Both the position numbers and the translations under genes were made by a program. The notes under the pieces are model-generated. The model worked only from the letters and a program-made list of their open reading frames with translations, ran no database searches and was not told where the DNA came from. A stretch of DNA of 39,517 nt. It comes from Pseudomonadota bacterium (GTDB lineage Bacteria > Myxococcota_A > UBA796 > SXON01). The DNA lies in contig JAUXTN010000152.1 of the NCBI GenBank assembly GCA_030684355.1, positions 1 through 39,517 on the forward strand, given 5' to 3'. This document shows positions 1 to 8,493 of this stretch, piece after piece (position 1 is the stretch's first letter; each line of letters opens with the position of its first letter).

Positions 1-117
1 CGGGGTCGGCGCGGTGAGGGCCGGGGTCGGCGCGGTGAGGGCCGGGGTCGGCGCGGGGAGGGCCGGGGTCGGCGCGGTGAGGGCCGGGGTCGGCGCGGTG
101 AGGGCCGGGATCGGCGG
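1..117. repeat. 21-bp tandem repeat inside the membrane-protein gene
   Basis: Five consecutive 21-bp units run from 1 to 105, followed by a decayed partial unit to about 117. The array may continue beyond the left edge. Only the third copy differs, by one base. On the minus strand each unit encodes ALTAPTP (ALPAPTP for the variant), so copy-number change keeps the frame and only lengthens a Pro/Thr-rich stalk. Confidence 0.9.
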
Positions 118-1212
118 GGCGTCCGTCGGCTTCGGATCGCCGCCAGCCGCGGCTTCCGGCCCCGGCAGCGGGGTCCCCATCGGGGTGAACCCGGCACCCG
201 AAGGCCCTTGCGTCACGCCCTGCTGGGGGTCCAGGGGGCCCTCGCCCCCTGGCGGGGCGTTGCGGGGCAGAGCCCCGCCCCAGGAGGCCGAACCGCCATC
301 GCCTTGCGCAGGCGCTCCACCAGGCGTGCTTCCCGGTGTCGGCGGCGGGCCCAGGAACAGGTTCCCGCGCACCTGCGGGCTCACCTCGGCGGGGATCCAG
401 AGGCCCGTGCGCGTGAGCTGCGCGGCCTCGAGCACGGCGGTCTGCTCCTCGGGGGGCAGCGGGAAGGTCGCGCCCTCGTCGGTGAGGTAGCCGGGCGACG
501 TGGGGCTCGGCGCGGCGGCCGGGCGCATCGCCGCGGGCAGGGACGACGCCGGGAGGAGCAGCGCGAGCGCGGGGAGGGCCGCGATGAGCCAGGCGGGGCG
601 CCGGCCGAGGAGGCCCGCGATGCCGAAGACGAGGGCGCCGGGCGCGCTCCAGAGGCCGCCGACCCAGGCAGCGCGGGGGTGGGCGAGGCCGAGCGCGATG
701 GCGCCGACGGCGAGCGCCGCGAGATCGACGCCCGGGAGCGCACGGAGCACCACCGGGGAGGTCTGCGCGGCGAGCCCCGCGAAGAGCGCCCCCCAGAGCG
801 GCGCGGTGGGGAAGACCCGGCGCGCGAGCCGCCACGGCCCGTAACCCGCGAGCCACACGGCGAACGCGACGACACACCCGAGCGCCCACGCGGGATCGAG
901 CGGGATCGCCGCCTGCAAGCCCGATGCGAGCGGAGAGACGGGCCACCACACGGTGTCCCCCGCGATGTCGGCGACGCCCGGGGACGCGCCGCCGGTCACC
1001 CAACGCCGCACCATCGCGCCCGCGAAGAGCTGGCCGTAGAGACCCTCACCCTCCAGCCCCGGCGCGCGGAACGGCCCCACCGGCCCCACGAACAGCCACG
1101 CCGGCACGAGCGCGAAGATGGCGGCCGCGGCGACCTCGATGCCCACGGCCCGGCCCACGCCCTCGGGCGCGACCCCGAGCGCGCGTGCGAGCGCATCCGC
1201 CACCCGACGCAC
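1..1212 (-). CDS. Polytopic membrane protein with Pro/Ala/Thr-rich repeat tail (partial)
   Basis: The reading frame stays open from a GTG at 1212 to the left edge, giving at least 404 codons with no stop, so the C-terminus is missing. The GTG overlaps the stop of the upstream gene by one base (TAGTG), so translation is probably coupled. The first ~230 residues contain several hydrophobic segments (such as AIFALVPAWLFVGP and ALPALALLLPASSLP) and look like an integral membrane protein. A polar region follows, then a low-complexity Gly/Pro linker that coincides with a GC palindrome (229-282), then a tail of seven-residue ALTAPTP units. Spacing of aromatic and Trp residues loosely recalls the membrane protein at 5156-6841, which hints at a shared GT-C-like fold but is not proof. 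Function unknown. Confidence 0.75.
   Translation of the reverse strand, partial: MRRVADALARALGVAPEGVGRAVGIEVAAAAIFALVPAWLFVGPVGPFRAPGLEGEGLYGQLFAGAMVRRWVTGGASPGVADIAGDTVWWPVSPLASGLQAAIPLDPAWALGCVVAFAVWLAGYGPWRLARRVFPTAPLWGALFAGLAAQTSPVVLRALPGVDLAALAVGAIALGLAHPRAAWVGGLWSAPGALVFGIAGLLGRRPAWLIAALPALALLLPASSLPAAMRPAAAPSPTSPGYLTDEGATFPLPPEEQTAVLEAAQLTRTGLWIPAEVSPQVRGNLFLGPPPTPGSTPGGAPAQGDGGSASWGGALPRNAPPGGEGPLDPQQGVTQGPSGAGFTPMGTPLPGPEAAAGGDPKPTDAPPIPALTAPTPALTAPTPALPAPTPALTAPTPALTAPTP
229..282. repeat. GC-rich compound palindrome, copy 1 of a dispersed family (inside a CDS)
   Basis: Two adjacent hairpins are visible. CCAGGGGGC and GCCCCCTGG flank a short loop at 231-252. GGGGCGTTGCGGGGC faces GCCCCGCCCC at 254-281. 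The second hairpin shares its layout, including the unpaired GCAA step, with intergenic elements at 20335-20365 and 33996-34025. Here it lies inside the coding frame of the minus-strand membrane protein and encodes a Gly/Pro-rich linker. Confidence 0.65.
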
Positions 1213-3017
1213 TACTCCCCCTGGTTGTCGGCCGTGCAGGGCGCGCTCCCACAGAAATGGGTCACGGTGCCCTCGGCGCCCGCCGCGAAGAACGCGAGGG
1301 TCTGGGCCTTGGTACCCTCCCAGAGCCGGGGCTCGCCGTGCGCGCCGGTGAACTCGGCGGGCCGGTTGCTGTCCGCGGGCATGCCGCGCCCGGGATCGAA
1401 TTGGGTGAGGACGGGGCCCGCGGTGGGGAGCGCGATGTCGTCGACGTCGTAGGGGGTGGTGACACCCGGCGTGCCGAGCGCGACGCCGACGCTGCGCATC
1501 AGGAGCTCGGTCGTCAGGTTGGGTACCTGGTCGTCCCCGATGGACTCCTGCCACAAGAACGAGCGACCCGCCAGCTCCTCCACGTAGGAGGCCGGATCGA
1601 CGGGATCCCACAAGAGTTGGGAGGTGGCGTAGAGCACCTGGCGCTCCCACGGGTCGAGGATGCCACGCTCGACGAGGACCTCGAAGGTGGGCCAATTGGA
1701 GGAGCGCTCCAACATGGTCGACCACGCGCTGCCACCGACGTGGAGCACGGCGTGCTCGATGCGGCTCTGGTTCGCGAGCGTGACCGCGCCCTCGATCGAG
1801 CCGAGCGAGATGCCATACCAATAGAGGCGCGAGCGATCGGCCAGCCCGCCGAGCGCGGGATCGTCGAGGAGCGTGCCCTCGTCGACCAGCCGGATGAGCT
1901 GGAGGTTGTTGGCCACGGCCTGCGCCAGCCGGTCGGTGAGCTCGGGGAAGCGCCCGAAGTCCGCCGCCATCTGCACGGTGTCGACCTGGTCGGCGGAGGT
2001 CAGGCCGCGCCAGGTCGTCGCGACGACGATGGCGCCGAGGCGGTTGGAGAGCTCGACGAGCGCGCTGGGATCGTCGTCCTCGTCGAGGTAGTTGCCCGGG
2101 TTGGACAGGATGCCGTGGCCGAAGACGATGACCGGCGCGGTGCCCGGGGCCATGGTCCGCGCGGCGTCGGGCACGTGGATGTAGAGCGTCGCCTCGGCCG
2201 AGCCGTTCGCGATGGGGAGGCCGGCGTCGTCGACGTCGAAGACGAGGTCGTCCACCAGCCAGTTGTCGACCGGAAAGCTGCCCTCGATCTTCTTCCACAC
2301 GCCGGGCGGGAGCAGGCCGCCGTCGTCGGCGTCGTCCACGCGGTCGAACGTGTAGGCGGCGGGGGTGGTGACCTTGGCGGCGAGGTCGCGCATGACGGCG
2401 GTGCCGTCGCCCACCGGGAAGTCCCACGCCACCGCCACGTTGTCGACGCCGAGGCCGGCGAGCGTGTCGGAGAGGTCCTGGTAGTGGGGGTCGGCCTGCT
2501 TCGCGGCGGACCACGCGAGGACGGAGAGCGGGGCACCGCCGGAGGTCACGGCGTCGGTCACGACGACGGCGACCTGGTGGCCGGGGGTCATCGCGAGCAT
2601 GGGGCGCACGAGCAGGGCGCGCGCGCCGGTCGCGACGGCGTCCGGGTGGGCGTCGAGCTCCGCGAACATCGGGATCTCGGCGCCCGTGTCGAGGTCGAAC
2701 ATGCGCACGCTACCGCCGATGCCGATGGCACCGGGGCCGGGGAGCGACTCGGGGTCGACCGCGGCGGGGAGCATCGCCACGGAGGTCTGGACGCGCGAGA
2801 AGCCCTCGCGCCAATTGAGGCGCCGCACGTCCATCGCGGTGCCGTCGGGGACCTGGGGCAGGAGCCCCGCGGGGATCGCGAGGTGGCCGTCGGTCCCGAC
2901 GAGCTCGACGCTGGGGAACGGGTTGAGCGGGCCCGCGCCGAGCGCGCCGGGGTCCGGCTTCAGGGGCTCCGCGGTGTCGTCGGCGCCGGCGCAGGCCAGG
3001 AGCAACAGCAGCGTCAT
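1212..3017 (-). CDS. Putative alpha/beta-hydrolase-like surface lipoprotein
   Basis: The 601-residue product begins MTLLLLLAC, a very short lipobox signal with Cys at residue 9, so it is expected to be a lipoprotein. A long N-terminal region resembling the beta-rich part of secreted bacterial lipases precedes a hydrolase-like half. That half has an HG oxyanion motif (FGHG, 299-302) and a nucleophile-elbow motif GISLG (402-406, candidate Ser404). Its catalytic Asp and His cannot be assigned by eye. The start ATG overlaps the upstream stop (ATGA at 3014-3017), and its own stop overlaps the next GTG, so it sits in the middle of a coupled operon. Substrate unknown; an extracellular lipase, esterase or peptidase is plausible. 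Confidence 0.75.
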   Translation of the reverse strand: MTLLLLLACAGADDTAEPLKPDPGALGAGPLNPFPSVELVGTDGHLAIPAGLLPQVPDGTAMDVRRLNWREGFSRVQTSVAMLPAAVDPESLPGPGAIGIGGSVRMFDLDTGAEIPMFAELDAHPDAVATGARALLVRPMLAMTPGHQVAVVVTDAVTSGGAPLSVLAWSAAKQADPHYQDLSDTLAGLGVDNVAVAWDFPVGDGTAVMRDLAAKVTTPAAYTFDRVDDADDGGLLPPGVWKKIEGSFPVDNWLVDDLVFDVDDAGLPIANGSAEATLYIHVPDAARTMAPGTAPVIVFGHGILSNPGNYLDEDDDPSALVELSNRLGAIVVATTWRGLTSADQVDTVQMAADFGRFPELTDRLAQAVANNLQLIRLVDEGTLLDDPALGGLADRSRLYWYGISLGSIEGAVTLANQSRIEHAVLHVGGSAWSTMLERSSNWPTFEVLVERGILDPWERQVLYATSQLLWDPVDPASYVEELAGRSFLWQESIGDDQVPNLTTELLMRSVGVALGTPGVTTPYDVDDIALPTAGPVLTQFDPGRGMPADSNRPAEFTGAHGEPRLWEGTKAQTLAFFAAGAEGTVTHFCGSAPCTADNQGE

Positions 3018-3604
3018 TTGATCCGCTCCGAGGGGGGCGAGTAGGCGGCGAGACGGCGGATGAACTCGGCGAGGATCACGCCGCCGCCCGCCTTCTTGTA
3101 GAGCCAGGCGACGCTGCGGTCGACCCGGTCGACCCCGGCGACCCACTCGGCGTCCGGGCGGTGGCCGCGGAAGAACCAGCGGCTGACCGGCGAGTACTGG
3201 GCGCGGTCGAGGGTGGCGTCCATCACGTCGCGCACGGCCCGGGCGTCGTCCGGGAGGCGGGGGAGGGCCTCGCGGAGCATCGCGGCGCGGAGGGTGGCCT
3301 CGGCGGCGCCGTCGAGCACGTCCTTGACGGTGAGGAAGTAGAGGACCGTGCGGAAGAGCTTCTTCAACGGCCAGAACACGACGATGCCGAGGCAGCCGTA
3401 CAGCAGGCTCGAGCGGTCCTCGGTGAGCGCGTCGAGGGTCTCGGGCCCGAGCGGCGTGCCGGCCTCCTCCGCGAGCGTGGCGTACATCGCCCGGTGCCCC
3501 CGGCGCCGGAGCCAATCGTCCAGGATCGGCAGCGGCACGAGCGCCGCGAGGCCGGACAGGAGGGCGTAGTGCGCGACACGCACGGAGACTGGGCGTGGGA
3601 TCAT
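3014..3604 (-). CDS. Small conserved-looking protein with hydrophobic segments, unknown function
   Basis: This 196-residue protein is coupled on both sides by ATGA overlaps: its ATG overlaps the stop of the lipoprotein gene at 3601-4314, and its stop overlaps the start of the hydrolase-like lipoprotein. It has a hydrophobic stretch near residues 12-27 (ALLSGLAALVPLPILDDW) and a second around 70-90 (GIVVFWPLKKLFRTVLYFL). It may therefore be membrane-associated or peripheral, with a basic and acidic mixed C-terminal half. I recognise no family. The tight coupling suggests it works with the exported hydrolase-like protein. Confidence 0.75.
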   Translation of the reverse strand: MIPRPVSVRVAHYALLSGLAALVPLPILDDWLRRRGHRAMYATLAEEAGTPLGPETLDALTEDRSSLLYGCLGIVVFWPLKKLFRTVLYFLTVKDVLDGAAEATLRAAMLREALPRLPDDARAVRDVMDATLDRAQYSPVSRWFFRGHRPDAEWVAGVDRVDRSVAWLYKKAGGGVILAEFIRRLAAYSPPSERIK

Positions 3605-4314
3605 CGACGGACGAATCCTTCCCCTTCGCGCGTGCGCAAGGTGGCGCCCCCGTAGTCCCGCACCGACTCGGCGGCCAGCACGAGCCTCGCCCCGGCGTCC
3701 GCGTTCGAGGCCGCGACTACCCACCACGCGTCCTCCCGCCGCTCGACGTTGAGGTACACGTCCCCCGACGCGTCGGACACGCCGATGGTGACGAGCTTCG
3801 CGGGGGCGTTCGCGTCGAGGGTGGCGCCGAAGGCTTCGAGGGGGCCGGGGGTACCGGCCGTGGCGGGCTCCCCGGGCAGCCGCGCCCAGCCGACGATCCG
3901 GCCCCCCTTCCACGGGAGCGCCGCGCCGGGGAGGTAGGGGTCGCGGTCGCCGAGGCTCTCGGAGCGGCCGATGGCGAACAGCGCCGGGGGCACGGCGAGG
4001 GCGTCCAACGCGGCGCCGAGGTCGGCCATGCGGGCGAAGGAGAGGTCGAGGGACTGGGTCCGCACGATCGGCGCCTGCTCCAGGAAGCGGGCGACGGCCA
4101 CGGTGTCCGCGAGCGACGCCGTCGTGATCGAAGGGTCGCGGGGCGCGCGCAGGGCGAGGGCCTGGGCGGCGGGGTGGTCGAGGTCGAGCGGCTCGCCGTG
4201 GGCGGCCTGCCAGGCGGCGGCGGCGCCGTCGAGATCGCCGCCCCGGAGCTTCGCGTCGGGATCCGGAGCGCCGCGGCCCGTGCACGCCGCGAGGAGGAGG
4301 AGGATCAGGGACAT
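3601..4314 (-). CDS. Lipoprotein, unknown function
   Basis: First gene of the 4314-to-1 minus-strand operon. The chosen ATG gives a 237-residue product starting MSLILLLLAAC, a short lipobox signal with Cys at residue 11. An in-frame ATG six codons upstream (4332) would add MLPWRA and supply one Arg, so it cannot be excluded. The mature part is rich in Ala, Asp and Leu, with a short N-terminal region resembling a TPR helix pair (LRGGDLDGAAAAWQAAHG) and a beta-rich C-terminal half. No catalytic motif is visible. It is presumably anchored in the cell envelope. Confidence 0.75.
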   Translation of the reverse strand: MSLILLLLAACTGRGAPDPDAKLRGGDLDGAAAAWQAAHGEPLDLDHPAAQALALRAPRDPSITTASLADTVAVARFLEQAPIVRTQSLDLSFARMADLGAALDALAVPPALFAIGRSESLGDRDPYLPGAALPWKGGRIVGWARLPGEPATAGTPGPLEAFGATLDANAPAKLVTIGVSDASGDVYLNVERREDAWWVVAASNADAGARLVLAAESVRDYGGATLRTREGEGFVRR

Positions 4315-4445
4315 GGCCCGCCAGGGTAGCACCGCGGAGCCGGGGATCCGCGGTTGTTCGGGCCCGCGGAGTCGGGGCAGGCGGCCTTGGCGGCGATTCC
4401 GCGCCGCGAGGACCGCGACGGGCTCCGAGCGGTTAGCTCTGCGCC

Positions 4446-5156
4446 GTGCGCGACGACGCTACCGAGATCCTCGGCTCCCCCCCGCCCGGTGCGCTGCTCT
4501 TCACCTGCGAGCACGCCTCGAACCGCGTGCCTCGTCCGTGGCGCCTGCGCCCGGCGGACCGCGCCCTGCTCGCGACCCACTGGGGCTACGATCTCGGCGC
4601 CCGGCCGCTCACCATCGAGCTCGCCCGGCTCGCGCGCGGAACGGCGGCCCTCTCGCGCTTCTCGCGCCTGCTCATCGACCCGAACCGGGCCCCCGAGGAC
4701 CCCTCCGCGGTCCTCCTGAACTGCGACGACGGCGCCCCGACCTTCAACAAGGCGGCCGACCACGCGGATCGCGTGCGCCGGTTCCACGCCCCGTTCCACG
4801 AGCGCCTCGACCGCACGATCGCGTCGCGCAAGCCGCGGTTCTTGTGCTCGGTGCACAGCTTCACGCCCGTGTTCCGGAACAACGCCCGCGCCATGGAGGC
4901 CGGCGTCCTGTTCGACCAACACGACGACCTCGCGGACCAGCTCCTCCGCGCGCTCCGGGCCGAGGGTGTGCGCGCCGAGGCCAACGAGCCCTACTCGGGC
5001 AAGGCCGGGCTCATCTACAGCGCGAACCGGCACGGCACGCGGCACGACGTGCCCTACCTGGAGATCGAGGTGCGCCAGGACCTGCTCGCGAGCGACCGCC
5101 TCGCGCGCGGCGTTGCCCGCAAGGTGTGGAGCGCGCTCCGCGCGGTCGGCATCTAG
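4446..5156 (+). CDS. N-formylglutamate amidohydrolase family protein
   Basis: The 236-residue protein has the family signature CEHASNRVP at 21-29, followed by HWGYDLGA, a conserved Asp/Asn-rich segment (LLIDPNR) and SVHSFTPV, as in the zinc-dependent N-formylglutamate amidohydrolase (HutG/FGase) superfamily. Classical members release formate from N-formyl-L-glutamate at the end of one histidine-degradation route. Many stand-alone homologues have unproven substrates, and no other hut gene is present here, so the substrate is uncertain. The start is a GTG about 130 bp from the divergent lipoprotein gene. Its stop overlaps the GTG of the following membrane-protein gene by one base. Confidence 0.88.
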   Translation: MRDDATEILGSPPPGALLFTCEHASNRVPRPWRLRPADRALLATHWGYDLGARPLTIELARLARGTAALSRFSRLLIDPNRAPEDPSAVLLNCDDGAPTFNKAADHADRVRRFHAPFHERLDRTIASRKPRFLCSVHSFTPVFRNNARAMEAGVLFDQHDDLADQLLRALRAEGVRAEANEPYSGKAGLIYSANRHGTRHDVPYLEIEVRQDLLASDRLARGVARKVWSALRAVGI

Positions 5157-6841
5157 TGAACCCCGGCCCCGTCGAGCCCGGGGCCGCCCCGACCGGCGAG
5201 CGGCGCACGGCCCTGGCCCTCGGCGCCCTCGCGCTGACGCTCTACACGTGGCCCGCGCTGCCGACGATGGCGACGCGGCTCTTCGGCCACCCCTTCAGCG
5301 AGGTGGACAACCACCTCTGGATGAGCTGGTTCGGCGGCCGCGCGGGCGCCCCGCTGCGCAACCTCCCCGACGGCTTCGACCTGCCGCTGATGGACCCCGT
5401 CAACCTCCTCTGGTGGATGCCCGGCGCGGCGTTGGGGCCCGTGTTCGCCTACAACCTCGCGGTGTTCGGCAACCTCGCGCTCGCCGCCCTGGGCGGGTGG
5501 GTGCTCGCGCGGGAGCTCACGGGGTCGCGCGCGGCCGCGATCGTGGGGATGGTGGCCACGGCGTTCTCGCCGTTTCTCGGCGGGATGATCGAGTTCGGCA
5601 TGAGCGAGGCGTGGCCCGTGGGCTGGCTGGCGCTGCACGCGGCGTGCCTCCTCCGCTACTCGCGAACGGGCTCGCTTCGCGACGCCGGGGGCGCCGCCGC
5701 CACGCTCGCCGCGTTCCTCCTGTCGGGCTGGTACCACGCCGCCTTCGCGCTCGTCGCCGAGCTGGGCCTGGGCCTCTGGATCCTCGCCCGACGCCCGCGC
5801 CTCGCGACGGTGGGCGTGATCCTCGCGCAGGGGCTCGTCGCGGTCCTGCCGATCCTCCCGCGGCTGCTGGAGACCCGCGCGAAGGCCTCCATCTGGGCGC
5901 CGCGCCTCTCGGGGCTCACCCGCCCGCAGACCTACACCGACTGGGACGGCAATCCGCGCTTCGGCACCGACCTGGTGAACCTCCTGCTGCCGCGCCTGGA
6001 CGAGATCCCGACCGCCCGCACCGTGTACGTGGGCGTGGTGGTCGTGGCCCTCGCCGTGCTCGCGCTGCGCCGCCGGGCCGGGTGGGCGCTCTGGGCCATC
6101 GCGGCGCCGCTCTGGATCCTCGCGCTCGGCCACTGGCTCCGCGTCGGGGGGGTCCCGGTGCCCGGCATGGGGCCGCTGCCTGCGGGGTGGCTCGTCGGGA
6201 GCTTCGAGGCCGCGCGCGGGATCTCCCACTGGTACCGCGCGGCCGGGCCCGCCACCGTGTTCGCCGGGGCCGCCGCCGCCGTCGGCACCGCCGCCCTGTT
6301 GGAGCACGTGCGGAGCCCCGTCCGGTGGGGCGTCGTGCTCGCTGGGCTCGTCCTCGTCGATGCCATCGCCCTGGCCCCGACCCCGTGGCCGCGCGCCACC
6401 TACGCGCCCGATCCGCCGGCCGCCCTGCTCGACCTCCCCCGCGAAGGCGGCCTCCTCCAGCTCCCCTTCGACGAGGGCGAGGGCCTCGACGACATCGCGA
6501 GCCGCCGGGTGTACGACCAGTGGCAGATCTTCCACGGGCGGCCGATCGCGGAGCACTACGAGGGGCGCGACGCCCTGCTCTACCGCAACGCCACCGTGGC
6601 CGGCTGGCAGCGCTCGTGCGCGGGGCTCGCGCCGCTCCTGCCCGCGGTGCGCACGCCGAGGGAGGACCTCCAGGTGCTCGTGGATCTCGGCGTCACCTAC
6701 GTCGTCGTGCACCCGCCGTACGCGAAGAGCGGATGCGCGGCGGTCGTGGGGCGGCGGCTGGGCGAGCCGGTCGTGCGGTCGGCGCGGGCCGTGGTGTGGG
6801 ACCTCGCGACGGCGCCGGACCTGGTGGTGGAGGCGCGGTAG
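5156..6841 (+). CDS. Polytopic membrane protein, GT-C/glycosyltransferase-like
   Basis: The GTG start overlaps the preceding stop (TAGTG), giving a 561-residue protein. About ten hydrophobic segments cover residues 15 to ~410. They are followed by a soluble domain of ~150 residues rich in aromatic and charged residues. An early acidic loop (FSEVDNHLWMSW) and the overall layout recall GT-C-fold lipid-linked sugar transferases and related YfhO-like proteins. I cannot identify donor or acceptor sites. Coupling to the amidohydrolase gene implies co-expression. No signal of truncation is seen. Confidence 0.8.
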   Translation: MNPGPVEPGAAPTGERRTALALGALALTLYTWPALPTMATRLFGHPFSEVDNHLWMSWFGGRAGAPLRNLPDGFDLPLMDPVNLLWWMPGAALGPVFAYNLAVFGNLALAALGGWVLARELTGSRAAAIVGMVATAFSPFLGGMIEFGMSEAWPVGWLALHAACLLRYSRTGSLRDAGGAAATLAAFLLSGWYHAAFALVAELGLGLWILARRPRLATVGVILAQGLVAVLPILPRLLETRAKASIWAPRLSGLTRPQTYTDWDGNPRFGTDLVNLLLPRLDEIPTARTVYVGVVVVALAVLALRRRAGWALWAIAAPLWILALGHWLRVGGVPVPGMGPLPAGWLVGSFEAARGISHWYRAAGPATVFAGAAAAVGTAALLEHVRSPVRWGVVLAGLVLVDAIALAPTPWPRATYAPDPPAALLDLPREGGLLQLPFDEGEGLDDIASRRVYDQWQIFHGRPIAEHYEGRDALLYRNATVAGWQRSCAGLAPLLPAVRTPREDLQVLVDLGVTYVVVHPPYAKSGCAAVVGRRLGEPVVRSARAVVWDLATAPDLVVEAR

Positions 6842-6890
6842 CGGGGCCGAGCGCCACGCGCCGCTCCACCGTGCAGCGCTACGCGACCGC

Positions 6891-8417
6891 TCACCCCCCG
6901 AGCGCCCACTCCGAGTAGCTGGACGCCGCCACGGGGTTGCTCTCCACGCGCACGAGGTAGCCGTCGGGCGCGATGGCGAGCTTCCCCTCCCCCGTCACCG
7001 TCGCGTACAGGCTGTCGCTCGCGGCCCCGTCGAGGAGCACGCGCACCTCTCCGCCGGTGGTCTCCACGTAGAGGTCGCCCTGGTAGTCGAAGACCATGTC
7101 CAGCACGATGTGCGGAAACGTGTAGACGGCCGTGGTCGCGCCCGTCGCGCGGTCGACCTCCCAGAGGGTCGCGCCCTCGGAGACGTAGACGAGCTCGTGC
7201 TCGTCGAGCGCCACGGACTCCACGTACGAACCAAACGTGGCAAGCGACGTGGCGACACCGGCCGTCGTCAGGCAGTCGATGCTCCCCGTGACGTCCCAAT
7301 TCGGGATCCAGATGCACCCGGCGGTGTCCATCGCGATGGAGCTGGCGCTCACGTTCATGTACCCGTTCGTCCAGTTGCCGCCGCTGGCGTAGCCGCCGGT
7401 GGCGACCACGGGGAGCAGCGCCCCGGCCTGGACACCGAGGGCCCCGACCCCGGCGTACGAGACGACAACGGCGCCGCCGACCGGGTCGAGCGCGAGGGAG
7501 CCGATGTCGTGGTCGCTCTCGCCGGTGAGGATCGTGGTCGCACCCGCGGAGTCGATGCTGTAGACGTAGTCGGCGCCCGAGATGATGGTCGCGACCCACG
7601 CGACGCAGGACGCGTCGAAGGTGAGGTCGACCACCCCGTTCGGATCGTACGCGGCCAACGTCGTGGGATCGGGGTGGGTGCAGCTCGACACGGGCCGGCA
7701 GTCCACGCCGCCGTAGCGGGCGGGGTCCGCGTCGTCGCAATCGGTGCCGCCATGGTCGAGGCTGTCGTCGCCGTCGGCGTCGGCGTCGTAGTCGGAGGCA
7801 CCGTCGCAGTTTGCGTCGATCCCGTCGTACCAGATCTCGGCGGCGCCGGGGTTCACGGTCGCGTCCGTGTCGTCGCAATCGTCGGTGTCGTCCGCGTATC
7901 CCTCCGGTTGCCCGCAGGCGTTCTCGGTGAGCGAGCCCTCGCCGTAGCCGTCGCCGTCGGCGTCGGGGTACCAGGTCGAGGTCCCGCCCTCGTCCACCAC
8001 GCCATCGCAGTTGTCATCGACGCCGTTGCAGACCTCGACCGCGCCCGGGAACGTGGTCCCGACGGCATCGTCGCAGTCCTCGGGGTTCTGGACGTAGCCC
8101 TCGGGGGCATCGCACGCGATCGCGGACGCGGTCTCGTCCCCGAAGCCGTCGCCGTCGAAGTCCTGGTAGTACGTGCCCTCGACGCCCTCGTCGATCTCGC
8201 CGTCGCAGTTGTCGTCGATGCCGTTGCAGATCTCGGTGGCGCCCGGGTCCACGTCGGGATCCGCCTCGTCGCAGTCGAGGTCGCCGGTGGTGTCGATGTC
8301 CACGGCCTCCTCCCCGGTGTCGACCGGCTTCGTGCCGGCATCGGGCGCCTGGACGCAGGCTCCGAGGTGGGCGAGGAGGGCGATCGAGGCGGGGATGCGG
8401 GTCAAGGGGGCCTCCAC
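6891..8417 (-). CDS. MopE-type metal-binding-motif lipoprotein
   Basis: The 508-residue protein starts at a GTG and has a lipobox ending in LGAC (Cys21). Residues ~40-240 hold three or four copies of the MopE-like pattern, for example DADGDGYG, then CDD, then CNGIDDNCDG. These Asp/Cys-rich loops are common in Myxococcota and were named after copper-binding MopE; calcium binding is equally plausible. The C-terminal ~260 residues consist of short beta-strand repeats with DPVGG, DEHE and DYQG turns and look like a beta-propeller. It is probably displayed on the cell surface. It converges with the membrane protein at 5156-6841, leaving 49 bp between stops. Confidence 0.85.
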   Translation of the reverse strand: MEAPLTRIPASIALLAHLGACVQAPDAGTKPVDTGEEAVDIDTTGDLDCDEADPDVDPGATEICNGIDDNCDGEIDEGVEGTYYQDFDGDGFGDETASAIACDAPEGYVQNPEDCDDAVGTTFPGAVEVCNGVDDNCDGVVDEGGTSTWYPDADGDGYGEGSLTENACGQPEGYADDTDDCDDTDATVNPGAAEIWYDGIDANCDGASDYDADADGDDSLDHGGTDCDDADPARYGGVDCRPVSSCTHPDPTTLAAYDPNGVVDLTFDASCVAWVATIISGADYVYSIDSAGATTILTGESDHDIGSLALDPVGGAVVVSYAGVGALGVQAGALLPVVATGGYASGGNWTNGYMNVSASSIAMDTAGCIWIPNWDVTGSIDCLTTAGVATSLATFGSYVESVALDEHELVYVSEGATLWEVDRATGATTAVYTFPHIVLDMVFDYQGDLYVETTGGEVRVLLDGAASDSLYATVTGEGKLAIAPDGYLVRVESNPVAASSYSEWALGG

Positions 8418-8461
8418 ACGGGGGGCCGGACGCTACCATGCCGCGCCCCCGGGCCTCGCCC

Positions 8462-8477
8462 CCACGGCCACCCGTGG
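8462..8477 (+). other. Small inverted repeat upstream of the lipoprotein gene
   Basis: CCACGG and CCGTGG flank a four-base loop, 16 bp before the ATG at 8494, in the divergent gap between two lipoprotein genes. It may be an operator or leader hairpin, or coincidence in GC-rich DNA. Confidence 0.3.
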
Positions 8478-8493
8478 TGATACATCCTCGAAC

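Noticed and set aside
924..3044. Long plus-strand frame opposite the lipoprotein gene
   Set aside because: It is composed of Arg/Gly/Val/Ala/Asp-rich sequence typical of antisense GC-rich frames, whereas the minus strand has a lipobox, hydrolase motifs and ATGA couplings.
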